Below, in pieces: positions 41,560-56,500 of a stretch of DNA of 64,000 nucleotides. Below the pieces are notes generated by a model. The model did no database searches. It was not told the origin of the DNA and saw nothing but the letters and a program-made list of their open reading frames with translations. The first letter of the stretch is position 1; every line of letters begins with the position of its first letter. The DNA comes from a virus. The position numbers and the translations under genes were made by a program. The stretch covers positions 1 to 64,000 of IMG/VR virus record IMGVR_UViG_3300026292_000004, one strand, 5' to 3'.

Positions 41560-41577
41560 GTCTACAGAACTTTTTAA

Positions 41578-41585
41578 TATTTATG
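41578..41585 (-). promoter_or_regulatory. Late-promoter-like octamer CATAAATA at the end of the giant gene
   Basis: CATAAATA on the minus strand, 19 bases before the YHYH gene start and overlapping the giant gene's stop codon. Confidence 0.45.
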
Positions 41586-44500
41586 GGGCGGGTGTACTTG
41601 ACCATATGCTTGTTACAGCGAAGGTTCCAACTGTAGTACCTGTACCCGCTGGAGATGATCCTTGTCCAGGAATGTCTCCACTGTCCACGTTGGCAAGATT
41701 TTCGGGTGTTACATTAATAACATCAGTATCAACAACCTCTTCTTTATAAAGAGCTTCTTCACCGTATGCACTGAGATCTGGAGCAGTCCATTCATCAGCA
41801 ACCACGTTAGTGATAGTAACACCAGGATAATTATAATTTGAACCAGGGGCGGTTGTATCTACACGAGAAACACCAACCAGTGCTTTAACTGCACCATCAA
41901 AACCAGATGCACTGTCAACACGGATAACTGGACGTGCGCTGAATCCAGATCCAGGATTGGTTACCTGAACAGAATCAATTCTATTCTTAACGATAGCAGC
42001 ATTACCTTGAGCATCACGACCAAATACAGATCCGATATACTCAAATGTTACTAGTGTATTAGAAGATTCAATGACAGCAACTTCTCTATCTTCAGTCTCA
42101 CCTTGAATGTCTAAGAGGTCACCTGCCTCAATTGGAGGAACAATCTCAGACTGCGTAACGTCAGCATCAGAACCAATGTATGCGAAACCAACGAATGTTG
42201 ATCCTACACGAGGAGTTTCTTTGAAAACGACACGAGAACCAACAAGTTCAAAACCGATTCCAGGTTGCTGAATAACACCGTTAAGCGAGATAATGATGTT
42301 GTTGTCTGCGATAATAGACTCAGTTGCCTGTACACCTTCAGTAAGTGCGATAGAGTAGAATGTACCGTCACGCTTAAGGTTGAAGGATGATCTCAATGAG
42401 TCAAACTCAAATGATATGTCATCCAACTGACGCATCTTACCTACGTAGAAACCAGTGAAGGAAGAACCAATGGTAGGTGCTTCGTTGAACTGTATGATGT
42501 CAGAGAATGCTGTGTATGAACCAGCCGCGCCTGGAGGTTGTAGAATACCATTCACAAAGACCATCATGTGACCTTCAGGATCTGGGAAGTATGGAGTACC
42601 GTTTTGCTCAGTTAGTTTGAACTGTGTTTGTGTACCATCAAATCCAACGAACCAACGCTTAGTACGTCCTACGACATCTATCTTCTCACTAGATGCTGCT
42701 TTATATCCATCATCAGAAATGATAGTATCATTTCCAGTAAATGTTCCAACAACATCACTTAGATACACACGATTTGTTAATCCAATTTCATCAATTCTAC
42801 TGACTGTACCGTAAGCAGTTGTAGTTGCGTTAACTGTAGTAGATACCTGACCATAAATTATTGGACTTGAAGTTTCACCTAATTGGTATTGACCAATATA
42901 TTGACCATTAGCGAATGCTGAAGATCCTATTGGTGACACGTACAAGTAATTATTTGCATCATCCCATCCAGTAACAATACCATATGCACCACCGTCAATT
43001 ATTGACTGATTATTGTTTGCTTGATAAACATACTGACCAACAGAGAAGTCAAGAGTTGCGTTAGCACCTGTGAGAGTAACACCTAAGCGTGTGTAACCCG
43101 TAGCAACAACCTTATCACCCGTAGCAATATTTGCTGCTATTGAAGGATGCTTAGTAACATCTAAGTAAATTCTAGTAGCATCTGGGTAAACAACTGAATT
43201 CTCTTCAAATGCACCTACGACACTCTCAGTATCAATTGTAAGTTTACCACCAGTATTATCAAGAACTGCACCTTCATTCTTATTGAATGCTACGATATCT
43301 GCCTTAGCACCACTACTATAACCCTTGAATGAGTATCCTGCCTTCATCTCATTAACGAGATTAATAACTTGGAATCTATCAACGATAGTTTGAATACCCG
43401 CGTTAGTTAAAGTACCAACTTCAAATGTGATATTTGGAGCACCACCATTACCTAATAGTGCATCAGGAAGTGTTAATACATCACTAACACCATATCCAGT
43501 ACCACCATTAGCAATTGTAATATTAGCAGCACCTTGATCATCAACAGTTATGTTAAATGTTGCGTTAGAACCATTACCACCTGTAGCAGCGATACCATCG
43601 TAAGAACCTTGAGTTCTATTTACGTTAGCACCTGCATTTGTTAAGTTCGTAATAGATCCAACAAGGTTAGTACCACCTGCGAGAGCAGCACCAGAAGTTT
43701 GACCTGTAATTCCTAGGTATTGTGTGAATGTACCTGCACTGATTACAACGTCCATATAACGGAAGTTATCATCAGAAGAAGTAGCATAAACAACACCTGT
43801 TATAGCAGCGTTACCAGTGATTTGTATGATTTCACCTAAAGCGAAGTCTGCATTACCACCACCTAGAGTAACTTGATCTGCTTTGAAACTAAATCTCTTA
43901 AAGATCTTAGCAATTCTTGCTTCGTTACTTGTAACTTTCTCAATTTCAGCATAACTATCAGATCCAACAGCATAGAAGTGATCAGAACCAACTATTTTTT
44001 GTCCAAGTCCTACAGGAACGTTTCTAGTACCACCAGCCACGTACGTAGTTGTTGGAAGTGTTACACCAACATAACCAGTTTGTTGCTCATAGAAACTATC
44101 ATCTACAAGTTGTGACTTATAAAGTCTGATAGTATTCTTGATACGGAACATTACTTCAGGTGTATCATAGTATATGTTCAATTCTGGTTTGTAAGCAGGT
44201 ATTGTTCCAGAATCAGGAGCAGGATTAATCAAATTATTATTGAGTTGCTCCTCAACAAAGTCCTCAAATTTATCAAGAATATAGTTCTTAATATTAAATT
44301 CATCAGAGATATAGAACTTCTCACCAGCCTCAGACTGATAGATGTCTAGGAATCCCTTATTAAGTTTAGCACCCCAGATAAATGAACCCTTAGTACCATC
44401 ACCCTCAGAACCACCACCAGCTAAAGTACCAGTATTATTGAGCATGTATTCCTTCATAGTGATAGTAGAAATACCGAATGGAACACGAATTGTTATGAAT

Positions 44501-47500
44501 GGTCGGAACCAACCAAATCCATAAGGTTTAACACCCCAGTATGTTCCCTTCATACCATTTGAATCTGAACCATCACCAACAATTACGTTACCGTTAATGA
44601 ATAGTGAAGGACCAATAGCACCTGTTACTGCATCCCATGTAAATTCTGCCTTATCGGTAGCACTCCATGAAATACTATGACGGAACTTATAATACTCATC
44701 TTGCTTAACAAAGCAACTGAATGTATATTCCTGATAGGATAGTGAAGAACCTTCGTCAAACTTGTTGATAGCATCATCAAATTTGATTGTGTCCTTATCA
44801 AAGGTATCATATGTTGGTAGTGTAAATTCTCTTTCAATTACCTTAGCACTAGTATTAGCACCAGGAATATACTTGTCAGCAGTCATAGTGCCGTCTGGTG
44901 CAACACCTATATCATTAGAAATAGTACCACCAGTTACAGTCCAACCACCAGCATCAAAAGTCTCTCTTTGACCACTTGGCCAGATATTATCTGATTGAGT
45001 CTCACCTGAGACTGGTGATTGTATTAGACGTATATTTTTTAATGCTGCGGTATTGTTGAGGGTAGCAGTAGTTACTGGACCTTCAATACATTCTTCATCA
45101 GCACTCGTAAATGTATGAGTGAAATCACCACCAGTTTGTATCGCATTAATAGCAGCACTTTGTCCAGCAACAAATGTATGTGGGTACTGATCAGCAGTAG
45201 CAGCAATACCAACATTAACAATAATAGTACCATCTTGCTTCTTAATACCGTTAGGTGTACATGTTACGTACGTGTGTAAAGAAGTATCAGGTGAAGCACC
45301 AATATTAACAGAAAGCTGATCAGCACTAATGATTGTAGGTTCTAACCACTTTTGACTCCAAGGATCAGTTGATCTTGGATAAGCATGAACACTAATCTCA
45401 TTATCTAACTGACACTTGAATGTGATTGCTCCATCCTCAAATTTAATCAAATCACCAGCAGAAAGACCGTGGTTGTTGATGTCAAGTGTTAATATACCAT
45501 TATTAGGATTATATGAAGCAGTATCAGGATCATCTACATTATCTGTACCTACTGATTTAATGTTAATTGACTTATTATAGAATGGGTCAGTTGTACGTGG
45601 GTATGTTTGGTTACCACCACCTTGAGTACAAGTGAATGTCAAACTATTAGGTGCAAGTCTAATACTAGTACCAGCAAGCAATCTATGACCAGTCATCACT
45701 GCACCAGGTAGACTGGAAGCATATGTATGAGATAATGGTACGCTAATAGCACCCTGACCACCGTTAACGTTAACTGTAATAGTTGTAGAACTAGTTCCTG
45801 TAATAGCGAGTCTGTTCTTGGCAGCATAATCTATACCACCTACAGCACGAGAACCAGTTAATCTAGGATACGCAGATTGAGTTTGATTACTTTGTCCAAC
45901 ATCAACAGTAACAGTTGTTCCAGTTACAGCATCAATTGATAATATTTGTCCAGATGCAGGGTCGGAAGAACGAGGATAAGGGTGCTGTGTAGCATGACTA
46001 TCAGCATCGCAAGTAAAGATGACTGCCTGATCATCAATCTCAAGAGTATCAGAAGTAGTATAACTATGAGATCCAATCTCCAATACTAGAAGTCCAGTAG
46101 CAGGAGTATATGTTGTACCAGCAGCAGCAGTCTTTTGACTTAAAGTTCCACCAACATCAAAGGTTAATCCATTAGTTACACCAGTAACAAATGTATGAGT
46201 ACCTGTTGCAGCAGCACAAGTAAAGGTGAGAGATTCTGGTTTAAGACCAATGGTATCATCAGTAGTCAATCCATGATTAAGACCAACAGTCAACTCCATA
46301 TCACCACTTGTGGCATTGTATGTTGCGTTAGTTACATCAAGTGCCCCAACTGTCAACTCCATATCACCAGTAGTATGGTTATAATCAGCAGCAGTAGGAG
46401 TATAAGTTCCAGCAGTTGTCTTACCAACATCAACCGTAATAGTATTTGTGGTTACAGATTCAACAGCAATATCTTTCTTATAGAATGGATCAGTTGGTCT
46501 TGGATATGAATGGTAACTACTATCATCATCCATTGCACAAGTAAATGTCAATGAATTTGGTTTGATTTGAATTACATCATTCTGTTTCTGGAGACAATCA
46601 CTAAGTGCTGTCTGGAAAGTATGAGCAGTAGTGTTAGAAGATATTCCTACATTAACCACAAAAGTATTTGTAGTTACTCCTGTAATAGTCAACCATCTAC
46701 CACTAGCAGGGTCAGATGATCTTGGATAAGTCTTAGTTACACTATTGTCTTGAGCACACTTGAATGTTAATGAATTATCATCAAGTTTAATCTTATCACC
46801 ATTACTAAATCCATGACCACTTAAAGTGATAGTCATTGCACCTGTAGCAGGTGTAAAGGCAGCACCAGTTGGTGTATGCTTAGTATATGGTGTCATTCCA
46901 TGACCAGCAATGGTCAGTACCAATTTACCTGTTGAAGGAGTATATGATACATTAGTTGGACTATAAAGTGTACCAATTAAATCAGGTGTAGAAAGTAAAT
47001 CATAGATTGCATCATCTTTAACCTGAGTTAAGAATGCAGTTTCTTCTTCCTCTTCCCAAACTCCACCCCAGTCAGCGATGGTAGAAGACCTAATCTCTTC
47101 TTCAAAGTATTCATCACCAACAAGTATTTGTAGTGCTGATTCACGACCTTGCTTACCAGAAGGTACAAGAATCTCAATTATAGTTTCAATTAAAGTATCA
47201 ATAGCAGATTGAACATTAGCACAATCTTGAGCAGTATAATCAGTACTATAACCATCATCCTGAGAATCAGTTATAGTTAAATCTGTAACAGCAGGAATTA
47301 TGTTTTGATCAGTAAATCTACCAACATAATGTTCTGGAGATAATTGACCAGCACCAGTACTCTGAAGTAAGTTATTAACTGCTTTCTTACAAAGGAATCC
47401 TACTCTTTCAATTGCCTCAGCAGTTTGAGCAAGTTGATCTTCAACCTGTACAATATTTTGAGATGTATCAAGGAACTTCTTAGCAGCTTCTACAGAACTG

Positions 47501-50500
47501 TAGTTACCACCAACAAGAAGGTCAGAAGCAATAGAGTCAACAATAAGAGTCATATCTCTGACACACTTATTCTTACCGTCAGTATCGCCACCTGGATAAT
47601 TAAATACTCTGACATCATTACTACCAGCATCCTGATAAGTAAATTTCTCTTGCATTAAACCAACTGCTTCATTACCAATGTAATCCTTGTTAAAGATCAT
47701 CAAATCAGCAGCATCAGCATATCTATCACCAGTTGGTGAAAGAGTACTATTCATTAAAGTAATAAGAGTATCAATAGAGGTTTTAACATTAGCACATCCA
47801 CCACCATCAACAGTAATTCCAGCAGGAGGAATAATAACATTAGTAGAGTAATTAGCAACTAGAGTTCCGTCAATTGCTGCCTTAGCATAGAATGCTAAAC
47901 GCTCATGAGCATATAGTGATTGTAGAAGTTGTAGTCTAATGTGAAGTATCTCACCATTAGAACCAAGATAGAATCTAAAGGCAGTAACAGTATTTGCATT
48001 ACCACCATACTCTAAATCTTCTGCAATAGCATCAAGAATTAAACCAAGGTCAGTCTTACAACGTATTGTACCAAGACCAGAAGCACCACCTTCGTTTCTA
48101 GGCATATCCTGTACAAGATCAGGATAGCGATTAAGCATATCACCAGCAGTCTCGTCAACAATAACAGTTGCATTAGCACGAATTAGATTCGCGGCATCCT
48201 TATATCTGTTAAGTGCATCTGGATTTAATTGATTACTTACAAATAAGTCATCATCTGGGAATTCCTTATCACAAGTAAATTCACTAGTAACATAAGCATC
48301 AACTACACCACCACCAGTTTCACTAGTAGGAGCAGTTCTAGTTACAGTACCAAGATGATCACTTGGTGTTAATGAATCTGCATTAAAGATAGTATCAGAA
48401 ATAATACCAGTGTATGTTGTGATAGCAGTTGCTACATCCTGACAATAAGGATTAGCGGTATCTGTAGTGATTGTATTATCAATTACCTGCTCATAACCAT
48501 GATCACCTGTGATTGATATAGCGTCTCTACGCATCACATTGATCATGAAATCACGAACCTTACCAATTGCCCATACAGTCTCACCCTCTTCACCTGAAAT
48601 ATGATTAATAAGTATATTATTAGTATCTGCACGATTAACATAATATGCAGCAGTATCCCAAGACTTACTGTTACCTTCGTTACGAAGATCATAGCATATT
48701 GCCTTAACCCACTCCTTAGCATCTCTAACACACTTAGAGAATGATGGATGAGTTCTTTGAATAAAGTTAACTGAACTTGGATATTCAATTGTTCTTAAAG
48801 CACCAGGATCAGATAAAGTATCTGTCACGATCTTCATCAAAGCATCAAGACGTGCATTTGCTTCAGGATATCCACCATAAACGAATGGAATATTTGAATT
48901 AGTTTGCTGAATTTCACCGTGAGAAGTAATTGCATTATCTTCAGAACTTACAAATGTATGTGCATAACCACCACCAGTCTTAACAGCACCAGCAGCAGCA
49001 CTCTGGAATACATGAGTATAGTTACCACCAGCAATTACAGCACCAGCAGATGCACCGATGAATGTATGTGCTGTAGGTGAACCTACAGAAGTAATTGGTT
49101 TTACATCAACTGTAATAGTTCCAGTCTGTGTCTCAAGACCATTAGATGAAGCACTTATAAATGTATGTTCAAAATCTCCAATACTAGTTTGACCAACTTG
49201 AACATCAAATGTATTATCAGTTATATTACTGATTGCTGTCCACTTATTACTAATAGGATCATTTCCTCTAGGATAAGTATGAAGTGTCTGATGTAAATCT
49301 TGATTACATGTAAATGTTAATGAGTTATCTAATATTCTAATCTTATCTTGATCAGTAAATCCATGATTAGCAATAGTTAGTCTTAAAATACCAGTAGAAG
49401 CAGTATATGTTGCACCTGTTACTGTGTGCTGGTTCTTACCAATAGCAGTAATAGGAAGTGCTCTCTGCCAAGCATAGTCAGCACCAGATGGTGTACCACC
49501 ACTGTAACTAGAACCTGTGCCACGAGGATATGCAACCTGTACAGGTGAACCACCGTAAGTACACTGGAATGTTAATGAACTATCTGCTAGTTTAATACTC
49601 TGTGCTTCAATTAAGTCATGAGTTCCGATATTAAGTACCAAATCACCAGAGGTGAAGTTATAAGTTGCACCAGCAACATCATATAGAACTTGAGGTGATG
49701 CACCAACATTAACTGTAATTTCACCAGTCTGCTTCTTAAGAGCATTACCTACACAACTGTTAAAGGTATGAACAGAAGTATCTGGTGACTTACCAATTTG
49801 TATGTCAAATGTATGTGTTGTTAGGTTCTCAATTGGGATCCACTGAGATGCAGAAGGATCTTTTGGTCTTGGATATGAATGATATGAAGTATCACCATCT
49901 AACTTACAAGTAAACTTCAGAGCTTCGTTATCAAGTTTAACCTGATCACCAGCAACCTTAATACCATTAGAAGCAGAAGATTGCCATACATGAGTATAGT
50001 TTCCACCAGTTCTAACAACAGAAGTTAGAATACTATTGTTTACAGCATTAACGAATGTATGTGTATAGTTACCACCACTTGTTATAGCATTAGATGAAGT
50101 ACCACCAACCCATGTATGTGTTGATACGTTAGAAGAAATACCAACGTTAACAGTAATAGTTGTACGAGTTACACCATCAACATAGATTGTTCTATCATAG
50201 TATGGGTCTCTCTGAATTGAAATACCATTTGCAGTAGCAGACTCAAATATATGAGTATCTGGGTTTGTAGAAGGTGCAAGATCTAAAACTTGAACTTTAA
50301 ACGTAGTTGAAGTTACATCAAAAATTGGTAACCATCTACCACTAGCATAATCACTTCCACGAGGATATGAGTGGTTAGTAGCATTACCATCCTTAGCACA
50401 CTTGAATGTTAATGAATTATCTGCGATCTTAATCTTCTCACCATACTTGTAACCATGAAGAGGTACAGTCAATGTCAAATGTCCTGTAGCAGGATCATAT

Positions 50501-53500
50501 GATGCAGTATTAACTGTAGAAGTATCAATTGTATTTCTTGGATAAGTATGAGTTGTTACACCATCTGGTTCAGCGAGAGTAGCATCTTGCTGACACTTGA
50601 AGGATAACTTATCCTGTCCAATCTTAATACCTTGTCCTTTCTTAATTCCGTGGTTATGACCAACAGTAAGAACCATCTCACCTGTATTTGGTGAATAAAC
50701 TGCATTAGTTACATCATGGTTAACTAGAGGTGTTGTACCAACAGGAACAGTAATTGTATTAGCATCTACAACAGTAACATCTAACCACTTGTTAGCAACT
50801 GGATCTGTTGAACGAGGATATGCATGAACAGTTTCATGATGATCCATGTCACATGTAAACTGAAGTGCATCCTCAGCAATCTTAATTCTACTTGTACTTT
50901 CAAGTCCATGACCAGTAATAGTCATCTGAAGAGTACCGTTACCAGGATTATATGTTGCAGCAGTAGGTGTTAATCCTACAGCAGGAACAAACTTATGGGC
51001 AAACTGGTTACCACCAGATCCTACATTTACATTAATAGTAATAGTAGTTGGAGTAACTCCCTTAATATTCAATGCTGCATTATAAGCAGGATCAGTTGAT
51101 CTTGGATACTTATGAGTAGTAGCATAACCATCATTAGAACATGTAAATTCTAAAGATTCTTTTGCTAGTTTAATAGCAGTTCCAACCTTAAGATCGTGAT
51201 TACCAATCTCAAGTACTAAATCACCACCAGTATGATCATATTCAGCATGAGCAACATGGAAATCTTTAAGAGGTGACTTACCAACATTAACTTTGAATAC
51301 TGTAGTACTGTCAACATCTACATCTAACCACTTACCGAAAGTAGGATCACTCTTACGTGGATAGGTCTTATTACCAGAACCCATTGCACAACTAAATGTG
51401 AATGCACCTTCTTCAAATCTTACACGAGCACCGTTAGCAAGACTATGAACACCAGTTGTAGTAACTGACAATTCTCCAGTTGCAGGGTCGTATGTTGTTC
51501 CAGAAGCACCTGTTAGATTAGTTGGTCCACTCCAACCATGATTTTGAATATCAAGAGTTAGAACACCTGTTTCAGGATTGTACTTAGTACCAGCAGTACC
51601 AATACCAACATTCATTGTAATGTCGTTTCCAGCCTTAGTGATTGGAATAGTTCTACTCCAAGTAGCATCTGAGGTTCCTGTTCCTAATGTAGTAAAGATT
51701 GGGTCGGTTGCTCTTGGATATGCATGGTTAGTAGCATTTTGATCAAGATCACAAGTCATTGTTAGTGAACTTACCTTCATGTTAATGAAGTCACTAGCAG
51801 CAAGTGAATCTGTACCATCAGCACCAACAGTAAGAACTAGGTTACCAGTTTCAGCAGTATAAACTGCATTAGTTACTGTATAAGTATTGCCTGTAGCACT
51901 AGCATCTCTGATACCGCCACTAAGAGCAGAAACAAATGCATGGTTACCAGCAACTACTGTATGTTGAGTTTGACCAACAGCAGTAATAGGAATATTTGTG
52001 TTATGTACTGGATCAGTTGATCTTGGATAAGTCTTATTAGTATTCTGACTATCCATGTTACACTGGAATGTCAGAGAGTCAGTATCAATCTTAATAGCAT
52101 TACCAACATTCATATTGTGCTTACCAATATTGAGTGTTAGATTACCATCAGCAGGAGTATATGTAGCAGCAGATACATCATGTCCGACTTCAGGAGAAGC
52201 ACCAACATTAAATGTAACGTTACCATCTTGTCCTAAAAGTCCATGTGGAGCATGAGACTTGAATGTATGATTATAAGCACCACCATTGTATACAACTGCT
52301 CTTGATACACAATTGAATACCGCAGAAACAAATGTATGAACTGTATTATTAGAAGTAATTCCAACGTTAATAGCAAATGTATCTGTAGTGACCTTACCAA
52401 TCTTCATCCACTTACCGCTAAATGGATCGGTCTCTCTTGGATAAGAATGCTGTGTCTTATTATCGTCAGTAGCACAAGTGAATACTAAACCAGCATCAGC
52501 AACCTTGATATATTCACCACTTGCAAATGTATGACCAGCAAGAGTTAGAGTCATCCAACCTGTAGCAGGATCATAATCAGCATCAGTTGGAGTATACTGG
52601 TTGTTAGCATTAACAAATTGATGAGTACTTGTATTGGTTGGAGTAGTACCCTGTAATGCATTAACCTTAATAATACCACTCTGATACTGAAGACCATTAG
52701 CAACAGCACTGTCAAATGAATGAACAGTAGTGTTAGAAGAAACTCCTACGTTACACTTAAAGGTATCAGCATCTACTACCGTTACTGTAATCCACTTACC
52801 ACTTATAGGGTCAGTAGATCTTGGATATGCATGAGTACCACCACCAGCAGTACAAGTAAACACGATTGAACTGTCTACTATTTTAATTCTTTGACCAGAA
52901 ACAAATCCATGAGCAGCAGATGTAATTGTTAATAAACCTGTAGTAGGTTCGTAAGTTGCACCAGTTGCTGTCTTAGCATTAGTTCCAATATCAGTAATCT
53001 TAAGGAACTTATTGTATGCAGGATCAGTTGTTCTTGGATATGACTTATTAGTGATGTAGTTATCACTGTTATGGTTACAAACAAAGTTTAGAGAGTTGTT
53101 TGCAATCTTAACATACTCACCAACAGAGAAGTCATGATCTCCAATAGTAAGTTCTAGAACTCCAGATGCAGGTGTATAAGATGCACCAGTAACACCAAAT
53201 CCTTCAATATTTTCACCAGTACCAGTTTCAATACAGTTATTATCAGCACGAACAAATGTATGTCCAGATGTATTAGAAGATACACCAACGTTAACAGTAA
53301 TCTTACTGTCTCTTCTTATAATACCATTTGCAGCAACTGCTGTACAGTTATGATTAGAAGTGTCTGAAGACTTACCTATTTGAACATCAAAACTATCTGT
53401 AGCAACAGCATCAATACGTAACCATTGACCACTAGCAGGGTCAGTTGGACGTGGATATAGATGATTACTACCGTAACTATCAGTATTACACTGGAAGGTT

Positions 53501-56500
53501 AAGGACTCATCAACAATCTTAACGTATTCACCGACAGTGAAATTATGACCTGTTTGTCCAATTGTTAGAACACCTGTAGTAGGTTCGTAGTCAGTATCTG
53601 ACTGAGCAGCAGTATATGGTGTACCTTCATACTTAATAGGAATTGAAGTATCATATACTTTGTCACGTTTCTGTTGAATACCATCAGCAACACCAGAAAC
53701 AAATGTATGAGTGTAGTTACCACCAGTCTGTACAGCACCAGCAGAAGCAGAAACGAATCTATGCTCTGTCTGATCTGTTGAAGGAGCAGATGGAAGAACC
53801 TGCATACTAATAGTCATGTCCTGACCAGTAACACATCCAGCAGTACAAGATACGAAAGTATGCTCTGTTGCGTTAGTAGAAGGTACAGAAGCAAGAATCT
53901 GAACATCAAATGTATCAGGAGTTCTATTGAATACAGTTAACCACTTACCACTTGATTCATCAGTTGCTCTTGGATAAGAATGTACTGTGTCATGATTGTC
54001 ATGATCACATGTAAAGCTAAGAGCATTGTTTGCAATCTTGATCTTATCACCATTCTGTACAGGATGATCCTTAATAGTTAAGGTTACATGACCTGTATTA
54101 GGATTATAATCAGCAAATGTAGGTGTTAAAACAGCATCGCCAACCGCAGTGATAGCAATGGAAGTGTTGTATGTAGCACTATCATTACCATTATTTCTAG
54201 GATAAGTCTTAGTTGTTGCGTGATTATCGTTGTTATAATCACAAGTAAATGTTAATGAATCCTGAGCAAGTTTAATTGCATCACCCGCAACCATTCCATG
54301 AGTACCAATGGTAAGTTCCATGATACCTGTGGTTGGGTTGTATGCAGCATCAGTTGGTGTATAGTTTACAGCAGGTGACTTACCTACATTAACAGTAAAT
54401 CTTGTTGTACTAGGAACACTCTCAACTTGTAACCACTTATCATATGTTGGGTCAGTCTGACGTGGATATGCCTTATTAGAACTACCACCGTCCATTGTGC
54501 AATTAAATGTGATTGCACCTTCATTAAACTTGATCCAATCACCTACTTGCATACCATGTGTAGCAGCAGTAGTAACATCTAAAACACCAGTTAAAGGAGC
54601 ATAAGTTGAACCAGATGCTGCCTGATGAGTATCAATAGCTGTACGAGGATAAGTATGCTCAGTAGCATTACTATCTAAAGCACAAGTCCAAACTAATGAA
54701 TTGGGTTGAATCTTAATTGTCTGACCAGCAGCAAGACTATGAGTACCAATATCAAGTACCATATCTCCTGTAGTAGGATCATAAGTACCAGCAGAAGGAG
54801 TAAATGTGTATGATAAACTCTTACCTACATTAACTTCAAAACTGTCTGGATTTGAATTAGAAATCTTTAACCAACGACCATTCCAAGGATCAGTTGTTCT
54901 TGGATAGTTATGATCAGTATGATGATCATCTTGATCACATGTGAATACTAATGACTTACCAAGAATCTGAACACTATTACCATCTACAAATTTATGTCCA
55001 GGAACCCATAACTGAAGTATTCCAGTCTCAGGATCATAAGTTGCATTATCTATAGTATGAGATGTAATACCAACTTCTTTAATTGCATTCTTACGTAAGT
55101 ATGATTGATCTTCAAGACGAGGATATGTGTGCTCAGACTTATTACCGTCCATTGCACAAGTAAACTTCAATGAGTTAGCAGTAACACATGCACTACCATT
55201 AGAACGAGTAGAGTTAACTATAAAGTTGTGTGATTTACCAATATCTACTGTAAGATCACCAGATACAGGTTCATAAGTTGCATCAGATGCCTTAAATCCA
55301 TTATACTGAAGAACTGGAGAGTTGTTGATTACTCTCTTAGCAATATCTCTTGCTTCATTAAATACACGAATTGAGAAACTTTCTTTACCCTTAAGGTGAT
55401 CAAGTTTAGCATTATTAACATATAATTTAGCAGCATCATAGGTCTTATTGTTAAAACCATATGTTAGGTTATAAGAAATATTACGAATAATATCTTTTAC
55501 GTCATCCTTACAATCTATAGGACCAGTTCCTGGAGGTGGTTCTGGTGAAATACGATCATATGCTTCAGCAGCAATGAAATCTAAGTTACTATTGATAACA
55601 TCGTAGAATTCCTTACCGTAAGTAATAGGTACTTCAGTATCAGGATGAGGAATGTGTAATTTAACAAACTCTTTATCAGTCTGATAAATTGCTTCATTAG
55701 CAATCAATTCAACGTTGTTTAATATCTCAGTTGAAGCATCAAAGAATCTGAAGGTAGTATCTCCAGTTAAGAACTGATCACCTTCGTTCCATGTAGGTAC
55801 TCCAGACCAATCTTGGAAAGTAGTAGATAGGTTAGCACCATCAAAGTGTACTAAGAGGAGAGTATTAATATCTCCTTGATGCATATAAGTTGCATTAGTA
55901 AAGTTAGTAGTGTAACGCTTATTATTAGATACTCTTAATTCATCAACATATCCTTGGAACTGGTTAGCAGCAGCGTGATCTGCACCAACCTTAATTGGTT
56001 TTGTAGTACCATAATCAGTAGCATTAGACCAAGTAGAACCTACCTGAGTTCCATCTAAGAACATTCTATGATTGTTTCCGTCTCTAGAAACTGCTACATG
56101 ATGCCATGTATTTTGAGTTACAGTACCACCAGTAATTACATCAGCACCACTAACATGGTATTCTAATCCAGTACCATCAAGTCTTATGCAAGGTGATGCT
56201 TCTGAAGCTTGAGTTCTAAAGTCAATTAAATGCTGAGTACCAGTAACACTAGCAGCATAGAACCAACACTCAACTGTCCACTCACCATTTCCAAAACCAA
56301 ATTCAGTTGAAGTTGGAACTGAAACATAAGCAGAACCATTCAAATATAGAGATGCACTACCAAATTTCTTCTGTAGAGTTGCATTAATAGCACCACTTTG
56401 AGCAACAGGAACGTGTAAATCTGTACTACGACGTGCTACCTTACCAAGATAAAGGTATTTACGTGCATAGTTAGTACCAATTACTTGAGCAGTACCATTC

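Noticed and set aside
45090-55300. CRISPR array or noncoding repeat
   Set aside because: The repeat is coding, in frame, about 80-130 residues per unit and degenerate at DNA level; there are no short identical repeats with unique spacers.
45090-55300. Diversity-generating retroelement target (variable loops)
   Set aside because: No reverse transcriptase, template repeat or adenine-specific variation is visible in the window; variation between units looks like ordinary divergence.
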